15,147 nucleotides of DNA from CBFIHN01 sp965662575 (lineage in GTDB: Bacteria; Pseudomonadota; Gammaproteobacteria; Francisellales; CACEW01). The stretch's first letter is position 1; each line of letters opens with the position of its first letter. The position numbers and the translations under genes were made by a program. The notes beneath the pieces were generated by a model. It ran no database searches. It saw nothing but the letters and a program-made list of their open reading frames with translations, and was not told where the DNA came from. The DNA lies in contig CBFIHN010000041.1 of assembly GCA_965662575.1 (NCBI GenBank), positions 1 through 15,147 of the forward strand, in the 5' to 3' direction. Below are positions 1 to 6,914 of this stretch, piece after piece.

Positions 1-373
1 GCCCAGCGATCGTATAGTCATACGCCACGGTCTGTTGCTGATGACCGATGCTGCGCAAACGAAAAGTCAGTGGATCGTAGTCATAATGAGTGGCTAACAA
101 TTGGGCAAATGGCTGGCCATTGGCTTGTAATGTCTTAGCCTGAACAACTTGGCTACTGGCGTTAAGATAACCCAGCTTAAGATTGCCACTTAACGTTGTT
201 GCCCGTTTTAATACCCCGGCAACATGAAACTGATGGGTCACTGCGCGATAGGCGCCATCAGCGACTTGCAACGAATCCCCACTGAGGCTCATGCTTTTAG
301 TGCCTAATAGCTGGCCTGCTTGAACATGAATAGTAAGCATAGAAAATAAGAGAAAAACACCAGACTTTTGCAC
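1..373 (-). CDS. Secreted protein, N-terminal part, possible YD/RHS-like repeat (partial)
   Basis: An open frame of 124 codons runs off the left edge of the window. I chose the GTG at 373-371 because AAGG lies seven bases upstream and the protein then begins with a good signal peptide (residues 1-19: two early polar residues, a hydrophobic stretch, and a VQA|G cleavage site). The mature part is rich in Gln, Thr and Ser, as expected of an exported protein. Residues 97-106 read YDYDPLTFRL and residues 116-121 VAYDYT. This resembles the YD repeats of RHS/Tc-toxin-type proteins, where YDPLTFRL is a recurring phrase, but only one such unit is visible, so the family is a guess. The gene is transcribed away from parC. 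The rest of the protein, and hence its size and C-terminus, lies outside the window. Confidence 0.6.
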   Translation of the reverse strand, partial: MQKSGVFLLFSMLTIHVQAGQLLGTKSMSLSGDSLQVADGAYRAVTHQFHVAGVLKRATTLSGNLKLGYLNASSQVVQAKTLQANGQPFAQLLATHYDYDPLTFRLRSIGHQQQTVAYDYTIAG

Positions 374-401
374 AAAAAAACCTTGAATAAATATATAAGT
401 A

Positions 402-431
402 AGTATAGGGTTCTTTTTAGGGCTTTACCAA
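402..431 (-). promoter_or_regulatory. Candidate sigma70 promoter for the leftward secreted-protein gene
   Basis: On the minus strand TTGGTA (431-426) is followed after 18 bases by TATACT (407-402). This would start transcription roughly 20-25 bases before the GTG start. The call rests on consensus matching only. Confidence 0.4.
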
Positions 432-527
432 ACATGAAAAGCAAAAATTGCACTTGAAGCAATCAACGTGAACTTAAGATACATTCTCAAATTGCATCCA
501 CATATAGTGTCCATAGCATATAGCGCC

Positions 528-533
528 TATAAT
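528..533 (+). promoter_or_regulatory. Candidate -10 element for parC
   Basis: A perfect TATAAT lies about 55 bases before the parC ATG. The -35 position (about 505-510, TAGTGT) is poor, so this would be a weak or activator-dependent promoter. The leader between it and parC is very A/T-rich and contains no clear Shine-Dalgarno sequence. Confidence 0.35.
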
Positions 534-588
534 CTATCAGCATTTGAGTATATACTTAGGTGTATAAAAAAAATGACCATAAAAAAAT

Positions 589-2838
589 ATGGAAAATCTT
601 TCTTTAAACTTGGATGGAGCAGAACCCTGCCCGTTACATGAGTTTACCCGCAAAGCCTACCTTGATTACTCAATGTATGTCATTTTAGATCGTGCCCTGC
701 CGAATATTGCCGATGGCTTAAAACCCGTGCAGCGCCGTATTGTTTATGCCATGTCGGAACTTGGTCTACGTAGCACATCCAAACACAAAAAATCTGCCCG
801 CACAGTTGGTGATGTCTTAGGTAAGTACCACCCCCATGGTGATGCCGCCTGTTATGAAGCCATGGTACTCATGGCACAGCCATTTTCCTATCGCTACCCA
901 CTGGTTGACGGCCAAGGCAACTGGGGATCAATTGATGATCCAAAATCTTTTGCGGCCATGCGCTATACCGAGTCGCGTTTATCTGCCTATGCGCAAGTAT
1001 TATTATCAGAGCTAGGTCAAGGCACTGTTGAATGGAAACCCAACTTTGATGGGACACTCACCGAACCCGCCCTCTTACCTGCGCAGGTACCCAATATCTT
1101 ACTGAATGGTGGCACAGGGATTGCGGTGGGCATGTCGACTGATATCCCACCGCACAACCTATCCGAAGTGATTGATGCCTGTTTACACGTGCTTAAACAC
1201 CCAAATGCATCCATAGAAACTTTGATGCAATATATCAAAGCACCTGACTTTCCCATGGGTGCTGAAATCATTACCCCAATTGCTGATATCCAGAAAATTT
1301 ATCAAACGGGTCATGGCAGCATTAAATTGCGTGCCAAATATGACATCGAAGACGGTGAGGTTGTTATTCACCAACTACCCTACCAAGTCTCTAGTGCTAA
1401 AATACTTGAACAAATCGCCGCGCAAATGAATGCAAAAAAATTGACGATGGTGTCAGATCTGCGCGATGAGTCGGATCATGAAAACCCGGTACGCCTGCTC
1501 ATTACGCCTCGCTCAAATCGCATCGATATCGATACCTTGATGAGACATCTATTTGCAACCACTGATCTTGAACGCAACTATCGCGTGAACTTTAACATGA
1601 TTGGTTTAGATGGCCGACCACAAGTCAAGACTCTTTCACACATTCTAAATGAATGGCTTGAGTTTCGTGCCAGTACGGTGCGGATGCGTTTAAAGCATCG
1701 CTTGGATAAAGTGTTAGCACGACTGCATATTCTCGATGGTTTAATGATTGCTTATCTGAATATTGATGAAGTCATTCAGATCGTACGTGAAGAAGATAAA
1801 CCACGTGACGTGATGGTGGCGCGTTTTAATATTACCGAAATCCAAGCAGATGCAATTCTTGATTTAAAGCTTCGTTATCTAGCGAAGCTTGAAGAATTTA
1901 AGATCAAAGCCGAGCAAGAAGAATTAGCCGCTGAACGCGATCACTTGCAGAAAATCTTAGACTCTGATGATTTACTGAAAAAACTCATTGCCGCTGAACT
2001 GAAAGAGATAAAAAATCAATTTGGGGATCAACGTCGTAGTCATATTGTCACACGCACTCAAGCTCGTGCAATTAAAGAATCAGACATGCTACCAGCAGAA
2101 AATGTCACTGTTGTATTGTCAAAACGCGGTTGGGTGCGTTGTGCCAAAGGTCATGACATTGATGGTCAAGCACTGAACTATAAATCCGGTGATGCTTATC
2201 TCTATTCAGCCAAAGGCAAAAGCAACCAGTTATCGGTATTTATCGATAATCATGGGCGCAGCTATACACTGGCCACCCATACCTTAGCATCTGCTCGTGG
2301 CCAAGGGGAACCCCTCACTGGCCGCCTAAAACCAGAACCTGGTTCACAATTTGAGAGTGTCCTACTCGCCAATAATGAACAAATTTGCTTGGTTGGTTCA
2401 GACCTTGGCTATGGCTTCGTCTGCCAATTTGATGATATGCAAAGTAAAAACAAAGCAGGCAAAGCATTATTACGCCTAAACGACGGCGCCAAAGTATTGC
2501 CCTTGATCAGCGCCGATATTGATGAAAACAACTGGCTGACAATCGTCACGGCCCAAGGACGCATGATTTGTTATCCGATCACCGAACTCCCCAAGCTTGC
2601 CAAAGGTAAAGGCAATAAACTGATTGGGATCAAAGGTGATGACGCAAAAAATCGTGAAGACTATATTGTCGATTGGGCCATTGTGTCACCAGCACAAAAA
2701 CTGCGTCTACATTCAGGCAAGAAATACTTACGACTAAAACGGGATGATCTAGAAGCCTATCGTGCTGAACGAGGTCGCCGCGGCTCCATGCTGCCTAAAG
2801 GTTATCGTAAAGTCAGCTATTTTAGTCTTGAGCCGTAG
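589..2838 (+). CDS. parC: DNA topoisomerase IV subunit A
   Basis: ParC is the DNA-cleaving subunit of topoisomerase IV. With ParE it decatenates daughter chromosomes in the cytoplasm. At 749 residues it matches the usual ParC length. The N-terminal breakage-reunion domain is unmistakable (LHEFTRKAYLDYSMYV, then DGLKPVQRRIVYAM). The catalytic tyrosine is Tyr126 in AMRYTE, next to Arg125. A charged coiled-coil region (about 365-490) precedes a C-terminal beta-pinwheel. The degenerate pinwheel and the ending RRGSMLPKGYRKV favour ParC over GyrA. Residue 86, equivalent to E. coli Ser80, is alanine, while Glu90 (E. coli Glu84) is kept. parE is not adjacent. The start has no clear ribosome binding site, but the protein aligns well from the LHEFT motif onward. 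The 3' end overlaps pyrF by 22 bases, tail to tail. Confidence 0.97.
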   Translation: MENLSLNLDGAEPCPLHEFTRKAYLDYSMYVILDRALPNIADGLKPVQRRIVYAMSELGLRSTSKHKKSARTVGDVLGKYHPHGDAACYEAMVLMAQPFSYRYPLVDGQGNWGSIDDPKSFAAMRYTESRLSAYAQVLLSELGQGTVEWKPNFDGTLTEPALLPAQVPNILLNGGTGIAVGMSTDIPPHNLSEVIDACLHVLKHPNASIETLMQYIKAPDFPMGAEIITPIADIQKIYQTGHGSIKLRAKYDIEDGEVVIHQLPYQVSSAKILEQIAAQMNAKKLTMVSDLRDESDHENPVRLLITPRSNRIDIDTLMRHLFATTDLERNYRVNFNMIGLDGRPQVKTLSHILNEWLEFRASTVRMRLKHRLDKVLARLHILDGLMIAYLNIDEVIQIVREEDKPRDVMVARFNITEIQADAILDLKLRYLAKLEEFKIKAEQEELAAERDHLQKILDSDDLLKKLIAAELKEIKNQFGDQRRSHIVTRTQARAIKESDMLPAENVTVVLSKRGWVRCAKGHDIDGQALNYKSGDAYLYSAKGKSNQLSVFIDNHGRSYTLATHTLASARGQGEPLTGRLKPEPGSQFESVLLANNEQICLVGSDLGYGFVCQFDDMQSKNKAGKALLRLNDGAKVLPLISADIDENNWLTIVTAQGRMICYPITELPKLAKGKGNKLIGIKGDDAKNREDYIVDWAIVSPAQKLRLHSGKKYLRLKRDDLEAYRAERGRRGSMLPKGYRKVSYFSLEP

Positions 2839-3587
2839 GCATCCCATGCCTGCTGACGATATTGGCGCGCCGATTGCAACGGATCGCTAGCCTGTAAAAT
2901 ACCACGTCCAACGATAATTACATCACAACCCTGCTCAGCAATGGCTTGATAAGGTGTACGGTATTGCTGACCTAAAGCATCGCCTTGAGCGTGACATTGC
3001 ACACCCGGTGTTAGATGGATCATCCCAGGTTGATCACTCAGTTGGTGCTGACAAATAAAACCAAAAACATGATCAGAATATTGCTGCGCAAGCGCCACTG
3101 TCTGTTGGATATAATCAGGCGTCATCAAATGACCTCTTGAACTCATCTCCGCAAGCAAAATCAATCCACAGTGATCGCCAACGCCTTTAGTCAAACCTTC
3201 AATAATCCCAGGACCTGGCAATGGGTGTGCATTCACCATATCAGCCCATGCCGCAATCTGATAAACCCCTTGGGTAAACTGAAGATATACAGTATGCCCA
3301 ATATCAGCAAACTTGCGATCTTCAAAAATAAGAAACTGATGTTTTTTAGCTAAAGCCTGTAGCTCAACAAGCAAATCATGATCAAAGTCTGTGATGATAT
3401 CAATATGTGTCTTGAGTATCGCTATCTCTGGGCCAACCAAATCAGCGAGGTCAAGTAATTGTGCTTTGGTTGTCACATCTGCAGATACACTTAAGTTGCT
3501 CTGCTTATCATGCATTAATAATAATAATTTTTTTGCAATTGCATTGTGCGCAAGCTTACTGCGAGTTAAAAAATCTAAGCTACCCAT
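2817..3587 (-). CDS. pyrF: Orotidine 5'-phosphate decarboxylase, URA3/UMPS-like type
   Basis: The enzyme decarboxylates OMP to UMP, the last step of de novo pyrimidine synthesis. The 256-residue sequence is of the eukaryotic URA3/UMPS type. It shows LLxxMHxKQxNLxxSxDV near the N-terminus, ILKTHIDIITDF (Lys59), FLIFEDRKFADIG (Asp90, Lys92, Asp95 of the catalytic Asp-Lys-Asp array), WADMVNAH, GPGII, LTPGV, GDALGQQYRT and IIVGRG for phosphate binding. These phrases closely match yeast Ura3, and enteric PyrF proteins do not contain them. All catalytic residues are present, so it should be active. Its ATG shares one base with the TAA of the upstream small gene (TAATG), so translation is probably coupled. 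Its 3' end overlaps parC. Function is secure; the origin of this type here is open. Confidence 0.95.
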   Translation of the reverse strand: MGSLDFLTRSKLAHNAIAKKLLLLMHDKQSNLSVSADVTTKAQLLDLADLVGPEIAILKTHIDIITDFDHDLLVELQALAKKHQFLIFEDRKFADIGHTVYLQFTQGVYQIAAWADMVNAHPLPGPGIIEGLTKGVGDHCGLILLAEMSSRGHLMTPDYIQQTVALAQQYSDHVFGFICQHQLSDQPGMIHLTPGVQCHAQGDALGQQYRTPYQAIAEQGCDVIIVGRGILQASDPLQSARQYRQQAWDAYGSRLK

Positions 3588-3889
3588 TAAAAAATGCTGT
3601 CACCCTGTCTGTTTCTTTTGGTGGCTGCATCGGCCAAATTGATATCTGAATAACGTGATGATGGGAAACGAATCGCCGGCTCATGAGGCTGTGACACATC
3701 ATCCGGTTTAGTCATCGTCGATAATAATTGCTGAGATTGTTGTTTTTGTTGCTCGACACAGTAACGAAAAACTTGTCGCATCATGGCTTCGGTATGCATC
3801 TGCAAATCTGCTTGTAATTTTTTGTCACTAACGCTGGCAACTTGGGCATCCAGCTCCCCTAAAGCAGCAGCTAATTTGTTTAAATCCAC
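3587..3889 (-). CDS. Small conserved-looking hypothetical protein coupled to pyrF
   Basis: I do not recognise this 100-residue protein. It starts at a GTG (3889-3887) preceded by GAAGGG at a spacing of eight bases, a good ribosome binding site. Its stop overlaps the pyrF start by one base, which argues that it is real and co-transcribed. The first 65 residues are mostly helical and coiled-coil-like (alternating Leu/Ala with many Gln and Lys). The last 35 residues are polar and probably disordered (DDVSQPHEPAIRFPSS...). There are no membrane segments, no signal peptide and a single Cys. It may be a small cytoplasmic accessory or scaffold protein. Nothing in it points to a role in pyrimidine synthesis. 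Confidence 0.65.
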   Translation of the reverse strand: MDLNKLAAALGELDAQVASVSDKKLQADLQMHTEAMMRQVFRYCVEQQKQQSQQLLSTMTKPDDVSQPHEPAIRFPSSRYSDINLADAATKRNRQGDSIF

Positions 3890-3915
3890 TATGCTAACCC
3901 TTCAAAAAAATCCGG

Positions 3916-3954
3916 TTAACGATAACGTATTTTTTGCTGGTCGACAAATGCCAT
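3916..3954 (-). CDS. Possible 12-codon leader ORF before the pyrF operon
   Basis: ATG at 3954-3952 opens a 12-residue frame (MAFVDQQKIRYR) ending in TAA at 3918-3916. It is preceded by GGGGTGA six bases upstream, one of the better ribosome binding sites in the window. It ends 26 bases before the GTG of the next gene. After the stop comes CCGG followed by a run of seven T. It may be a leader peptide or a chance ORF. No strong attenuator hairpin is visible. Confidence 0.25.
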   Translation of the reverse strand: MAFVDQQKIRYR

Positions 3955-4013
3955 AATAAATCACCCCGCCGCCATCGTCTTTTTTACAACAACAAATAAA
4001 TTGTACACAAGCC

Positions 4014-4499
4014 CTAAAAAGAAACCCGATACCAAACCCTTAAGATATATTCATTCAGTTGGTTAATTCCAACAATATTGTGTAGTCGAGCAACCTCAAC
4101 GCCTAGCCAGTTAAATGGCGTCACTTGCTGGCGTAGTGCCAAGGTTTCAACCTCTTGTGTTTGGACGTTTTATCCAGGTTTAATAAAGCTGAGAACAGCC
4201 ATTGTGCTTGTCGCAATAGACGGTATGCTCATTTTATTTTCATCATATTGTTGATGGCCGGAATCAATGTGACGATAGCTGAATGTCATTAATGCTGCAC
4301 CACCAAGGAACTGTTGAGGGGAGGCCCACCGGTTGTGCTTCTGCGCCTTTAGTAAAACTAATTCTTTACCAACACCGTTATAGGGTCAAAGCATTTGCTC
4401 ACTCAGCTGAGTATGACGATTGATTTGTGCAGACGCCATCAGGGCATAGCCTAGCCCCAGCATATAAGCGAAGGCTTTTAGTGTATTTTGGGCCATCAT
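4014..4499 (-). pseudogene. Decayed gene for a small exported, possibly outer-membrane, protein
   Basis: One reading frame can be followed for 161 codons with two in-frame stops (TGA at 4388-4386 and TAA at 4172-4170) and a final TAG at 4016-4014. It begins ATG ATG with the four-base ATGA overlap onto the murJ stop, as expected for a coupled downstream gene. The first 25 residues form a clear signal peptide (hydrophobic core AFAYMLGLGYALMASA, cleavage ASA|Q). The last segment ends YILRVWYRVSF: alternating hydrophobic residues and a terminal Phe, typical of outer-membrane beta-barrels recognised by the BAM complex. I do not recognise the family. The frame persists past both stops without a shift, so inactivation looks recent; sequencing errors are less likely but not excluded. 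The rest of 3890-4013 holds only the small ORF described separately and A/T-rich sequence. Confidence 0.6.
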
Positions 4500-6037
4500 G
4501 GACTTAAATGCTTGCGTCGAATACCCAGCGCATATAGAACAATACAATAAACGGCCTTACCTAAAACAACCAATAGCAATAAATGCCAAACGCGGGTAGC
4601 AGTAGACCATTGAAACCAGGTATTGATCGGCGCCTGTAACAACCAAATAATCAGTGACATTGTGCCAGTTGCAATGGCTACTCGCAGCCACCACAACCAC
4701 CAGCCGCGCTGGGGTTGGTAAACGCCAGTCCGGTATAAAACCAAGAATAATAAACCCCCATTAATCATCGCTGATAGGCTGGTTGCTAAGGCTAAACCCG
4801 TATGTGCTAACGGGCCAATTAACATCGCATTTAGCAATAAATTGCTGATCATTGCTATGGTGGCAATTTTGACCGGGGCTTTCATCTTTTGTCGCGAATA
4901 AAAAGCGGAGACTAACACTTTCACCCAAATAAAAAATATGATACCCAGCGAAAAGGCAATTAAACTCTGCTGACTCATGAGCACATCATCACGATTAAAT
5001 TGACCATGCTGGAAAAGCGTCGCCAGTAACGGGCCGGATAACAGCATTAAACCAGCTGAAGCCGGCAAGCCAATAATCACCACCATGCGCTGCGCCCAGT
5101 CTAACGCTTTGTTAAAGCTGTCGTTATCTTGCTTGGTATATTGGGTTGATAAATGCGGTAGCACAACAGTTGACAGTGCAACACCAAAGACACCCAAGGG
5201 AAATTGCATTAGTCGATCAGAATAATACAACCAAGACACACTACCCGTTTTAAGAAACGAGGCAAAAATTGTATCCAACAACAAGCTTAACTGAACAACT
5301 GAGGCACCGAAGAGTGCCGGAATCATCAGCTTTAACAGGCGACGAACACCCGGATGGCGCCAGCCCCAACGCGGCCAGGATAAAACACCCAAACGACATA
5401 AAAATGGCAGTTGCAATAGAAATTGCATCGCACCAGCAATTAACACACCCCAGGCAACAGCCACAACTGGTTGTTGGTGGAAATACGGCGCCAAGAATAG
5501 ACTGGCCAGAATTAAACTCACATTTAATAACACAGGTGTTAATGCCGGCACGCTGAACCGTGAAAAGCAATTCAACACCCCACCCGCCAGTGCCGTAAGT
5601 GAAATAAAGACAATATAGGGAAAGGTAATGCGCAATAAGTGTGAGGCTAACTCAAACTTCGCTGGCTCATCACTAAACCCAGGGGCGAAGATCCAGATAA
5701 ATAGACTTGAGGCAAGCATGCCAATGAGGGCAACGACAAAGACAATTAGCGCTAATGTGCCGGCAACATGCGCGATTAACTCTTTTAGATGCTGTCGATT
5801 GCCGTGTTCTTTTTCTTGTGATAGCACCGGCACAAATGCCTGCGAAAAAGCGCCTTCAGCAAATAAGCGACGTAAAAAATTGGGAATTTTAAAGGCGACA
5901 AGAAACGCATCCATCCCTGCACTGGCACCAAAGACATTGGCAAATACTACTTCACGTAACAAGCCCAAAACCCGTGAGATAAAGGTCAAGCTTGAAACCA
6001 GTAAGGTAGAGCGAAGTAGTCGTTTTGTTGTTGACAT
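4496..6037 (-). CDS. murJ: Lipid II flippase MurJ
   Basis: MurJ is an inner-membrane MOP-superfamily protein that flips the peptidoglycan precursor lipid II to the periplasmic face. The 513-residue length and strongly hydrophobic pattern fit the usual 14 membrane segments. The N-terminal family signature is intact: SRVLGLLRE, GMDAFLVAFKIPNFLRRLFAEGAFSQAFVPVL. Residues matching E. coli Arg18, Arg24, Asp39 and Arg52 are Arg22, Arg28, Asp43 and Arg56, which are important for lipid II transport. SVSWLYYSDRLMQFPLGVFGVALSTVVLPHLS in mid-protein is also typical. It starts at ATG 6037-6035 without an obvious ribosome binding site. It is divergent from rsxB across a 97-112 bp promoter region. Its stop overlaps the start of the decayed downstream gene, so the two formed an operon. 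Confidence 0.96.
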   Translation of the reverse strand: MSTTKRLLRSTLLVSSLTFISRVLGLLREVVFANVFGASAGMDAFLVAFKIPNFLRRLFAEGAFSQAFVPVLSQEKEHGNRQHLKELIAHVAGTLALIVFVVALIGMLASSLFIWIFAPGFSDEPAKFELASHLLRITFPYIVFISLTALAGGVLNCFSRFSVPALTPVLLNVSLILASLFLAPYFHQQPVVAVAWGVLIAGAMQFLLQLPFLCRLGVLSWPRWGWRHPGVRRLLKLMIPALFGASVVQLSLLLDTIFASFLKTGSVSWLYYSDRLMQFPLGVFGVALSTVVLPHLSTQYTKQDNDSFNKALDWAQRMVVIIGLPASAGLMLLSGPLLATLFQHGQFNRDDVLMSQQSLIAFSLGIIFFIWVKVLVSAFYSRQKMKAPVKIATIAMISNLLLNAMLIGPLAHTGLALATSLSAMINGGLLFLVLYRTGVYQPQRGWWLWWLRVAIATGTMSLIIWLLQAPINTWFQWSTATRVWHLLLLVVLGKAVYCIVLYALGIRRKHLSP

Positions 6038-6066
6038 GGAAACGCATGACTAACCAAATTAATGCG

Positions 6067-6093
6067 ATTCTACTAAAAAAGGATTCTTCGCAA
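6067..6093 (-). promoter_or_regulatory. Candidate murJ promoter
   Basis: On the minus strand TTGCGA (6093-6088) and TAGAAT (6072-6067) are separated by 15 bases, slightly short. Its -35 overlaps that of the divergent rsxB promoter and lies inside an inverted repeat. Confidence 0.35.
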
Positions 6094-6102
6094 AATAGCG
6101 AA
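6087..6102. repeat. Inverted repeat between divergent murJ and rsxB promoters
   Basis: TTCGC, six bases (AAAATA), then GCGAA: perfect 5-bp arms. The repeat covers the -35 hexamers of both candidate divergent promoters, so it is a possible operator. It is short enough to have arisen by chance. Confidence 0.35.
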
Positions 6103-6115
6103 AGGTTGCTATCAT
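6087..6115 (+). promoter_or_regulatory. Candidate rsxB promoter with extended -10
   Basis: TTCGCA (6087-6092), a 17-base spacer and TATCAT (6110-6115) preceded by TGC form a plausible extended -10 promoter. Transcription would start near 6122, giving a very short leader to rsxB. Confidence 0.45.
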
Positions 6116-6149
6116 TTGCGGCCATAACTTTTTAATGTGCCCATATCCC

Positions 6150-6785
6150 ATGAGTTTAGTTGAGAAAATCGACGCAATCCTCCCGCAAACACAATGTGGT
6201 CAGTGTGGTTACAATGGCTGCAAGCCTTATGCAAAAGCAATTGCAAGTGGTGTTGCGCATAACCAATGCCCACCGGGTGGTGCACGAGTTATTGGTGAAT
6301 TAAGTGTGTTACTGAAACGCGAGCCTTTGGCTTTAAACCCACAAAATGGCCAGCACCAACCCAAAGTGCTGGCAAAAATTCGTGAGGCTGAGTGCATTGG
6401 TTGTACTAAATGTATCCAAGCCTGCCCAGTTGATGCCATTTTTGGTCGAGCAAAAATGATGCATACCGTGATTGCTGATGAATGCACCGGCTGTGAGCTA
6501 TGTGTTGAGCCCTGCCCCGTGGATTGCATTGACTTAATTGCAGCGCCAATGAGGATGCAACCGGATTTGCAAACGGATAATGATCGTCTTGCCGATAGCA
6601 CTCGCTATCGTCAGCGCCATCAAAATAAAGCAGACCGTTTACAGCGATTGGCAAAAGAAGAAAAACAAAAACATCAACAAAATAAAAATTCTGGCCTAGT
6701 GAACAAATCTGCTTCGATCGAGGAGAAAAAAGCATTTATTCAAGCGGCAATAGCGCGAAGCAAGCGTGACAGAAAACAGGGATAA
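6150..6785 (+). CDS. rsxB: Soluble RsxB/RnfB-like iron-sulfur protein
   Basis: This ferredoxin-like protein has the RnfB/RsxB architecture without its membrane anchor. From ATG 6150 (MSLVEKIDAILPQTQCGQCGY) it is 211 residues. The 4Fe-4S domain cysteines are Cys16, Cys19, Cys24 and Cys40. A two-cluster ferredoxin domain follows with Cys82/85/88/92 and Cys112/115/118/122. The last 70 residues are a charged Lys/Gln-rich tail. Enteric RsxB has an N-terminal membrane helix and sits in the rsxABCDGE operon; neither is seen here, so this is the solitary cytoplasmic form, with unknown redox partner. An in-frame ATG at 6135 would add five residues. Neither start has a ribosome binding site, and I prefer 6150 because homologous proteins begin close to VEKIDAILPQ. 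lolC follows after 129 bases. Confidence 0.88.
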   Translation: MSLVEKIDAILPQTQCGQCGYNGCKPYAKAIASGVAHNQCPPGGARVIGELSVLLKREPLALNPQNGQHQPKVLAKIREAECIGCTKCIQACPVDAIFGRAKMMHTVIADECTGCELCVEPCPVDCIDLIAAPMRMQPDLQTDNDRLADSTRYRQRHQNKADRLQRLAKEEKQKHQQNKNSGLVNKSASIEEKKAFIQAAIARSKRDRKQG

Positions 6786-6914
6786 GCCACTCTCACCCTG
6801 TGGCAAAGGACAGCGTGACACCACTCATTGACAATTGACATGACCGCATCGCGGCAATCTGGGATACTACGCCAAAACGGTTTAAACTATGGCCACAGAA
6901 AGCGAAAATTCAAC

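Noticed and set aside
2817..2838. Tail-to-tail overlap of parC and pyrF (and perM and rsmJ at 10014-10036) as a regulatory device
   Set aside because: Such short convergent overlaps are common in compact genomes, and nothing else marks them as special.
5628..6053. 141-codon plus-strand ORF opposite murJ
   Set aside because: It is a shadow of the murJ coding strand with no ribosome binding site and unlike any protein family.
6828..6914. TTG-start N-terminal extension of lolC and doubled TTGACA hexamers
   Set aside because: The 29 extra residues do not resemble LolC. The hexamers have no correctly spaced -10, although TGGGATACT at 6860-6868 could act as an extended -10.
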